From Hemerocallis citrina (taxonomy: Eukaryota > Streptophyta > Magnoliopsida > Asparagales > Asphodelaceae), in contig JACEHZ010000372.1 of assembly GCA_017893485.1 (NCBI GenBank), positions 1,612,001-1,676,000 of the forward strand: a DNA stretch of 64,000 bases, given 5' to 3'. Below are positions 45,738 through 53,700 of the stretch, one piece after another. How positions within the stretch are numbered: position 1 is the first letter of the stretch; each line of letters starts with the position of its first letter. A model generated the notes under the pieces. The model was not told where the DNA came from. It worked only from the letters and a program-made list of their open reading frames with translations, and did not search any database. Made by a program: the position numbers and the translations under genes.

Positions 45738-45938
45738 CCATTCCTTCACCCCTGAGCTCATTTCTCACTTTTCACTCTACGAATTTACTTTTGTTCTCTA
45801 AGTCTTCTGCTAGCGGCGCTCTTGCTCCACGGTGTTGTCGTTAGCTGTCGCGTGGGCCAGGCGATTTCCGGCGAGCATTCTCCGACCGTGAACGTCACTT
45901 CAAAGGTTAGTTTGTCTTTGCCTTAGCTTTTTCAAGAG

Positions 45939-48135
45939 ATGTCAAGGGTAAGCTCGGGTAGTGGTGCCTCGTCCTCGGGCGGTGATGGCGCCGGGGAGAG
46001 GAGTAGGGCGGAAGCTCGCAGGAAGGGGAAGCAGATGGCCGAACCGCTGGCTGTCGAGTCGAGGATCGGGAAGAAGAAGAGGACAGGGGAGACCCCGCCC
46101 CCCATAGTGGGGGTGATTGTGGAGAACCCGAAACGAGCTCCCGAGATAGGACAATATCCTTCCGTCCTGTCCGGGCATTCGGGAGTCAGGCAGTACGAGG
46201 GTGACCTTCTGGAGAAAGCGATCTACGGAAAGTCGAAGATCGTCGAGGAGCCTAATCCGTTCCATCCCTCCGAAGCTGACGAGCTCGTTTCGTCGTTGAC
46301 CGAGAAGGATCTTCTTCGGATCAGGAAGGCCTTCGCTATCCCGTCGGAGTACAAGCTGATGGTCGCTGGCCCCGGGGTGCGAGCAAACACTAAGTTGCCT
46401 TCGTCGGACATGTGCATGTTTGACGTCGACTCCTTGAACGCGGGACTGCGTTTTCCGCTGCACCCTTTCATACTTCAGATCCTCGGTTGGTATTGTCTCG
46501 CCCCTACTCAGTTCAGTCCAAACACTTGGCGTCATGTGAACGCATTCTTGCTTCAGTGTCACCGAGCCGAGGTAGCGCCGGATCTGTCAGTTTTCCGGGG
46601 CCTCTATCGGATAAACAGGCAACACGGCTCGGAGTACCGGTACTATTTGGGGCCGAGGAGAGGTGTTAAGATTGTAGAGAATCCCGACTCTCTTAAGGGT
46701 TGGAGGGAGAAGTATTTTATCGTAAGGGGCGAAGCGATTTGGCACATTCCGTCCCGGTGGAAGGTGGAAGTGCCGAAATTTGCGCGGGGCGACCCCGCAC
46801 TATCTGAGGCCGAGGAGGAGGTAGCGAGGAGGATCACGGCCCTTCCGGCACTGAGTTGGAGGGAGTTGACCGAAGAGGTGTTGTTCGGGTCCGGACTAAG
46901 CCCCATCGACCCGAGTACGCTCTTGACATCTCATTCATTTTTTTTCTAAGTCTTCAATTCGTCTGTTTTGATTCGGTTTTCTCCCCCTCTTGTTTTTTGT
47001 TGATGCAGAGTCGATGAAGATTGACTTTAAAGCTATGATGGCCGATAGGTCCAAGCTGACCGGGACCAGAAAAAGGAAGAGGGCGGCCGAGGGTGCGTCT
47101 TCGGGTGTTCAGCCCGCGGTCGCCACTAACGTTGCTCCGCCTCCCCCGGCTACCGAGGTGCCTTCGGAGGTAGTGGTGGTGGAGGAGACCTCGGCCCCTG
47201 TCGCCCCGTCCGTGAACGAGGGTGTCTTTGATGTCAATGCGGCGCTGGCGCTCGAGCTTCCCCCATTGACTCAGAATGCCGAGGAAATCCTGACCGAGCA
47301 GCACAAGCAGTTGTTTGTGCCGAACTGGCTGGTGAGGAATCATGATGGTTTCCTCGGCAACTCGCAGATGTCAATGCAGGTCGTCAAACACTTGGCGACC
47401 CCGAAGGATAAGGCCGCGCTGAATGCGGGGAGGGTCGGCGACGACACTTACGAAGTCGCCCGGGGGCTTGTTTCGGTAAGTGTTCGCAAATTTCTTCAAG
47501 TTTGTCACTCGGTGCGTACTTCGTACTTATCGTTGTCTTCGTAGGCCACCGTTCACTTCGGCCATCTCATGGAGGCGTTCGCCGCACAGGAGAAGGAGCT
47601 GAAGTCCGCCAGCGAGAAAGACAGGCTGGCGAAGGTCCGGGCGGTCAAGGATCTCGAGGCCGAGCAGAGGCGGGCCGAGGCTCTGGACGTTCGGGTGGCC
47701 GACCTTACCGCCGACCTGAAGAAAGCGAAGGAGGGCCTCGAAGCGGAGTCCGCCAAAGCTGCCAAGGCCGCCCAAGATCTTGCCGCGGCATTGAAGTCCT
47801 TGGCCGACGAGAAGGCGGAGAGGGAAGCGCAGGCCGCGAGGATCTGGGCGGAGGTCGAAGCCGAGATTGAGGCAGAGGCGAAGAAACATATGGCTGAGAA
47901 CATGGAGCGATCCTACCAGACGGCCCTGGACCATGTCCAGGCTCGTGTCCCCGGCTTCGAGCGAGTCGGTTATCGACTGTGGCCCGGGTCGCCCGTGGAC
48001 GACGAGGAGGGGGATGCCGAGGACGAGGTCGAAGGCGAAGACGGAGGGGGAGAGGATGACCCGGCTAAGGGAGAGATCGAGGGACCGCCCGTCGATGCGT
48101 CCGGGGTGGGAGCGGAGACGCAGGTGGACCCTTGA
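45939..48135 (+). CDS. antisense gene 1 of element C: intact 'putative gypsy type transposon'-like protein, three exons
   Basis: Exons are 45939-46914, 47009-47475 and 47545-48135, giving ~677 codons with no internal stop. Intron 1 (GTACGC...TGCAG) is phase 1 and intron 2 (GTAAGT...GTAG) phase 0, as in A and B. Exon 1: serine/glycine-rich, basic N-terminus (KKKR), then the conserved block at ~residues 120-300 (EYKLMVAGPGVRAN, GLRFPLHPF, SLKGWREKYFIV). Exon 2: TRKRKRAA (nuclear-localisation-like), A/P/V-rich linker, then the DGFLGNS...KHLATPKDK segment. Exon 3: long A/E/K coiled coil and an acidic tail. The domain family name is recalled, not searched. It is antisense to gag-pol. A nuclear DNA- or RNA-associated role is a guess from the basic stretches only. 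Confidence 0.85.
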
Positions 48136-48199
48136 TTCTTTCGTTAATCTTTTTGTAGTTTCTGTTCTGCTTTTTCTTCCGAGCTTTGTAACGCCTTTT

Positions 48200-48215
48200 G
48201 CGGACTGGCCACCGC
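48200..48215 (+). promoter_or_regulatory. conserved 16-bp motif GCGGACTGGCCACCGC (element C)
   Basis: 65 bp after the antisense gene 1 stop, preceded by TGTAACGCCT and followed by TTTTTGATAAATGAAAA. Identical to A and B, while the surrounding UTR is not. Confidence 0.6.
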
Positions 48216-48297
48216 TTTTTGATAAATGAAAAAACGTTTTGTCTTTGAAATTGTCTAAGTGTTTGGTTCGGTGGTAGGGTAGGCCCCCGTCACTACG

Positions 48298-48987
48298 ATG
48301 GCTCGGCGACAAGTAGAGCTGTTCCATCTATCTCTCGTGAAACGCCTTGAGGGCGAGATCGACCTGACGAGGAGGATGCTGTACAATATGGAGATGAAGA
48401 ACGGGGATCTGTTGGCCGAAGTGTACCACTTGCGGATAGCCGAAGCCGAGCTATTTGCTAAGGAAGAAGAATTGGCTTCTGTTTTGGCCGAACGAGATGA
48501 GCTCGTGAAGAAGGTCGAGCATTTGCAAAGGGTGACAGTCGACAAGAGTATCGAGGTGACCCATCTGCGTCGTGTCATATCTGACAGCGCCGAATACCCT
48601 GGATCGGCGAAGCTTCCTCGGTTCAAAATTGTCGTGAGGGACGAGGCGCTGAAGGACCGGATCGTCGAATTGGAGGAGGAGGTCGCTCGGCTCAAGCCTC
48701 AGCCGGTGAGGGCCAACGTCCGGAGCACCTCCTGTACCCGCGAAGAGATCGAGCGAGGTATCACGTTCTACCAAGCGGCGTCCCGGACTCCCATCATCGG
48801 GGCGTCAGCCGCCGATGCACAAAGTGGTGTGGCGGTGTCTTCAAGTGGCGCTTCGGTTGGGGCAACTGTGAGGCTCAGCGGCGAAGGGGCGTCCCGGTTC
48901 GTCGGCCTGGAGACGAGCTCGGAGGCTAAGAAGCGCCGACCCAAAGTGTCGTTGAACCGGAGTGTCCCCCTTCCTCGGAGGAAATGA
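48298..48987 (+). CDS. second antisense ORF of element C: coiled-coil protein with basic C-terminus
   Basis: 229 codons from ATG 48298. Residues ~10-140 are a coiled coil (VLAERDELVKKVEHL). Then come RSTSCTR, ERGITFY, SSSGASVG and a basic tail (AKKRRPK...PRRK), all matching the B copy from its residue ~175 on. It lacks ~130 N-terminal residues present in B, so it is either shortened or has a different first exon. AATAAA follows at 49059-49064. No enzyme motif. Function unknown. Confidence 0.65.
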   Translation: MARRQVELFHLSLVKRLEGEIDLTRRMLYNMEMKNGDLLAEVYHLRIAEAELFAKEEELASVLAERDELVKKVEHLQRVTVDKSIEVTHLRRVISDSAEYPGSAKLPRFKIVVRDEALKDRIVELEEEVARLKPQPVRANVRSTSCTREEIERGITFYQAASRTPIIGASAADAQSGVAVSSSGASVGATVRLSGEGASRFVGLETSSEAKKRRPKVSLNRSVPLPRRK

Positions 48988-49058
48988 GCGGGTCATGCCT
49001 TCTAATATTTTGTTGAACTCGCTGTAGTAATCTTTTTGTAAACTCGTCCAAGTCATTA

Positions 49059-49064
49059 ATAAAA
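49059..49064 (+). terminator. poly(A) signal AATAAA after the second antisense ORF, element C
   Basis: AATAAA ~72 bp after the stop, in the same position as in B. Confidence 0.55.
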
Positions 49065-49129
49065 TTGGGGTCGATTTATCCGAAGTGTCTTCTATTGGCT
49101 GTTCGTCGAGTCTTTTGTCGCAATTCTGA

Positions 49130-49680
49130 TCCTGTCGCTCGGCTATTGACGCCGGTCGACGTGGGGTGTCTACAACCGTTGGATGGTGGCGCGAATCCAG
49201 AGGCAGGCACAAGTCCCAAGAGAACGTTATCTTGTCGTTTTGTGGGCACGTGGCACTACTGGATCCACTCATCACGCTTTGGCACACAATTTGAGAGGAT
49301 CTAACGGCGAGTTGACCTCGGGGTGATTTTTTCCCAAAACGAGGGTCGGTACCTCGTCAGCTCGGCACAATTGATGGCCGAAACGAATTCTCCAACAATG
49401 TGTTGTTCTGACTCCGCCGTTCGGCTCTTGGTGCCGATCGACGTGGGGTGTCCATAACCGTCGGATGGGGGCACGAATCCAGAGGCAGGCACGAGTACCA
49501 AGAAAACGTTATCTTGTCGTTTTGTGGGCACGTGGCACTACTGGATCCACTCATCACGCTTTGGCACACAATTTGAGAGGATCTAACGGCGAGTTGACCT
49601 CGGGGTGATTTTTTCCCAAAACGAGGGTCGGTACCTCGTCAGCTCGGCACAGTCTACGGTCGGGACGGGTTCCGGACCGT
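49130..49680 (+). repeat. tandem duplication, 282-bp unit, ~2 copies (pol side of the antisense genes, element C)
   Basis: AGAGGCAGGCAC starts at 49199 and 49481. The unit carries AACGTTATCTTGTCGTTTTGTGG, GATCTAACGGCGAG and TTTTTTCCCAAAACGAGGGTCGGTACC, the same landmarks and direction as the arrays at 43590-45640. Confidence 0.9.
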
Positions 49681-49739
49681 TTAAGGACGAGTCGGAGAGA
49701 TAGAGTCGAGCCGGAGGAAGGATCCGGTCGTTAGATTAG

Positions 49740-50596
49740 TTTAAGGGATGTAGGAGCAGTTTCGAATGGCGAGCTACTTCTAGTCCGCTTAGGAGCGGAC
49801 TTGCGAAGCCAAATCGAGCCAAGTGTTGGACTCCGATCCATTCAACGGCTGCAGGAGCAATTTCGAACGGCGGTCTGCCCCCGGCCCGTCTGAAGACGGG
49901 CCGAGTAGGAAGAGTCGAGCCGAGTGCTGGACTCCGAACCATTGTGTGATAAGTTTGAGAGATGCAGGAGCAGTTTCGAATGGCGAGCTACTTCTAGTCC
50001 GCTTAGGAGCGGATTTGCGAAGCAAAATCGAGCCAAGTGTTGGACTCCGATCCATTCAACGGCTGCAGGAGCAATTTCGAACGGCGATCTGCCCTCGGCC
50101 CGTCTGAAGACGGGCCGAGTAGGAAGAGTCGAGCCGAGTGCTGGACTCCGAACCATTGTGTGATAAGTTTGAGAGATGCAGGAGCAGTTTCGAATGGCGA
50201 GCTACTTCTAGTCCGCTTAGGAGCGGATTTGCGAAGCAAAATCGAGCCAAGTGTTGGACTCCGATCCATTCAACGGCTGCAGGAGCAATTTCGAACGGCG
50301 ATCTGCCCTCGGCCCGTCTGAAGACGGGCCGAGTAGGAAGAGTCGAGCCGAGTGCTGGACTCCGAACCATTGTGTGATAAGTTTGAGAGATGCAGGAGCA
50401 GTTTCGAATGGCGAGCTACTTCTAGTCCGCTTAGGAGCGGATTTGCGAAGCAAAATCGAGCCAAGTGTTGGACTCCGATCCATTCAACGGCTGCAGGAGC
50501 AATTTCGAACGGCGATCTGCCCCCGGCCCGTCTGAAGACGGGCCGAGTAGGAAGAGTCGAGCCGAGTGCTGGACTCCGAACCATTGTGTGATAAGG
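49740..50596 (+). repeat. tandem array, 214-bp unit, ~4 copies (pol-proximal, element C)
   Basis: Period 214 bp (49842, 50056, 50270), very uniform. Homologous to the 209-bp array of element B (GGAGCA.TTTCGAATGGCGAGCTAC, CCAAGTGTTGGACTCCG, CATTCAACGGCTG). Confidence 0.93.
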
Positions 50597-50635
50597 GAAT
50601 TAGAGGCGGAAGTACGCGATAATGTAAAGAAAAAC

Positions 50636-50649
50636 TTTATTTATTTATT
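50636..50649 (-). terminator. putative poly(A) signal just after pol, element C
   Basis: Minus strand AATAAATAAATAAAG, ~110 bp after the pol stop, in a block conserved with B. Confidence 0.35.
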
Positions 50650-50758
50650 AATATCTAATGGTCGGCTGCTTCTAAAGTTGCTAGCCGTTTATTACAATGA
50701 AAAAGAACAAAGGAAAAATTACTAGTAGCAGGAGTGGTTGCCCGACATCTCGAGTTAC

Positions 50759-53700
50759 TTAGATAGGCGGGGTTGCCTTCTCTAGGTATTTCAAAAGATG
50801 GTCGGCGTTCCAAGTCCTGGGAATTTCTCTACCCTCAAGGTCTTCTAGCTTGTACGCACCGGGGCGGATCACTTTGGATACTTTGTACGGTCCCTCCCAA
50901 TTTGGGGCCAATTTGCTCTTCTGTCCGGGGAACGAAATGGCCAGCTTTCGGAGGACCAGGTCCCCCTCTTTCAAGTCGGTTGGGCGGACCCGTTTGTTGT
51001 AGGCGAGTTCGATTCTTCTTCGGTAACCTTGCTGCCGTATGGCGGCTCTTTCCCGAATCTCGTCTACCAAATCTAGGCTCGTTCTGAGCTCCCTGGCATT
51101 CTGTTCTTCTTCGAAGGCAATCAGGCGAGGAGAGGGTATTTCAACTTCTAGTGGGATGAGGGCCTCGGACCCATAGGTGAGATTGAACGGACTCTCGCCC
51201 GTCGGGATCCGCTTCGTGGTTCGGTAATTCCACAACACATTGGGCAGCTGATCGACCCACAATCCCTTGGAGCATTTGTCGAGTCTCTTCTTGATGCCGG
51301 AGAGGATCTGTCGGTTGGCATTCTCGGCTTGGCCATTTGACTGGGGATGAGAGACTGAGGAGAAGCGGTGCTGTATAGCTAGGTCTTGACATAAGGCTCG
51401 GAAGGCAGCTCCAGCGAACTGCGTACCGTTATCCGTAACTACGACTCGGGGAACACCGAAACGACAGATTACACTTTTCCAGAAGAATTGGACGACTCTA
51501 TGTTCGGTAATTGTAGCCAGGGGCTCGGCCTCGACCCATTTCGAGAAATAGTCGACTGCCACGACTAGAAACTTCAACTGTCCGGGGGCCGGTGGAAATG
51601 GCCCGAGTAGATCCATCCCCCACATTGCAAAGGGGATCGGACTCGACAAGGAGGAGAGTGGTGCTTGTGGAAGGCGTCGGATGTCGGAATACTTCTGACA
51701 GGAGGTGCATTGTCTAACGTGTCGTTCGGCGTCCCGTAGGAGAGTGGGCCAGTAATACCCGTAGTTTAACACTTTACGTGCCAAGGCTCTGGAGCCGGAG
51801 TGGGCTCCGCCGATGCCCTCATGGAGCTCTTGCAGGGCGTAATCGGCTTGTCCGGGGGAGAGGCATCTTAGGTAGGGTCGACCATCCACCTGGGTGAAGG
51901 AGCGCTTATACAGAACGCCTTCGACCATTATGTAACGCTCGGCCCGGGTCCTTACCTTTCGGGCTTCCTTCGGATCCCTTGGTAGGAGTCCGTCTCTTAA
52001 AAACTCGACGAGGGGCTTCATCCAATTGTCTTCGAGGGGGAGCGGCAGTGTTTCGACGGAGTTGAAAGCCTCGTCCTCTATGCTGGGCTTGAGGAGGACT
52101 TCTATCAGAACGGTTTGTTCGAGGCCTTGCAGGGATGAGGAAGCTAGTTTGGACAGGGCGTCGGCCTGGGCATTTTCCTCTCTGGGGATTCTTCGGATGA
52201 GGGCCTCGTCGAAGAGCGCCATGAGGCTCTTCACTTTGGCCAAGTACTTTACCATTCTGTCATCGCGGGCTTCATATTCGCCGAGGACCTGGTTGACGAC
52301 CAATTGAGAGTCGCTGAAGATCTGCAGGCGTCGCGCCCCTGCGTTTCGGGCCATCCCGAGGCCGGCTATGAGTGCCTCGTATTCGGCTTCGTTATTCGAG
52401 GCTTTAAAGTTTATCCGGAGGGAATATTGAAGGACAAAGTCGTCTGGGCCCGCCAGGATGACTCCAGCCCCGCTCCCCTCGTTGCAAGAGGATCCATCGA
52501 CATATACAGACCAGACAGGCGGCCCCTTCGTCGTCTGCTCGGAGTCGGGGATAGTCGTCTCAACTATGAATTCGGCCAGCGCCTGCGCCTTGATTGCGGT
52601 CCGAGGCTGATAAGTAATATCATGTTGGCTCAGCTCGATCGACCACTTCATGAGGCGGCCGGAAGTCTCTGGCTTGTGAAGGATCTGTTTCAACGGCTGG
52701 TCGGTAAGGACGACCACCGAATGAGACTGGAAGTATGGCCGAAGCTTTCTTGCAGCCATTATCAGGGCGTAGGCTATTTTCTCAATTTTCGGGTACCGGA
52801 GCTCGGCGTCCCGGAGCACTTTGCTGACGTAGTAAATGGGCTTTTGAGTTCTTTCTTCTTCCCTGACTAAGACCGCACTTAGTGTCTGTTCCGAGGCTGC
52901 CAAGTAGAGGTAGAGGGGCTCGCCCGGTATGGGTTTGCTGAGCAGGGGCGGATTGACGAGGTAAGCTTTAAGCTGGTCGAAGGAATCTTGTTGTGGCTGC
53001 CCCCACTCGAACCCCTTAGTCCCCCTCAGGGCTTTGAAGAACGGGAGGCATTTCTCCCCGGATTTCGACAAAAAGCGCCCAATGGCGGCTAAACGACCCG
53101 TCAGTTTCTGAACTTCTTTGACGTTTCTAGGCGGGGCCATGTCCAGTATGGCCCTGATCTTCTCCGGATTTGCCTCTATTCCTCGTTGGCTGACCATAAA
53201 GCCGAGGAACTTGCCTGATGAGACGCCGAACGCACACTTGTTCGGGTTGAGTCTCATATTGTGCTTTCTCAAAACATCGAACGCCTCTTGGAGGTCGGCC
53301 TCGTGATCAATGCCTCGGATGCTTTTCACAAGCATGTCGTCCACGTAGACTTCCATGTTCCGACCAATCTGGGCCTGGAAAACCTTGTTGACGAGACGTT
53401 GATACGTTGCCCCTGCGTTCTTCAGTCCGAACGGCATGACTCGGTAACAATAGAGTCCTTGGTCCGTTACAAAAGACGTCTTCGGAATATCCGGGGGGAA
53501 CATCCTTATCTGATTGTAACCCGAGAAAGCGTCCATGAAGCTGAGGAGCTCATGTCCCGAGGTTGCGTCAATCAGAGTGTCAATGCTCGGCAGGGGGAAG
53601 GGATCTTTAGGGCAGGCCTTGTTGAGGTCAGTGAAATCAATACAGATTCTCCATGTCCCATTGGATTTCTTCACCATGACTACGTTGGACAACCACTCCG

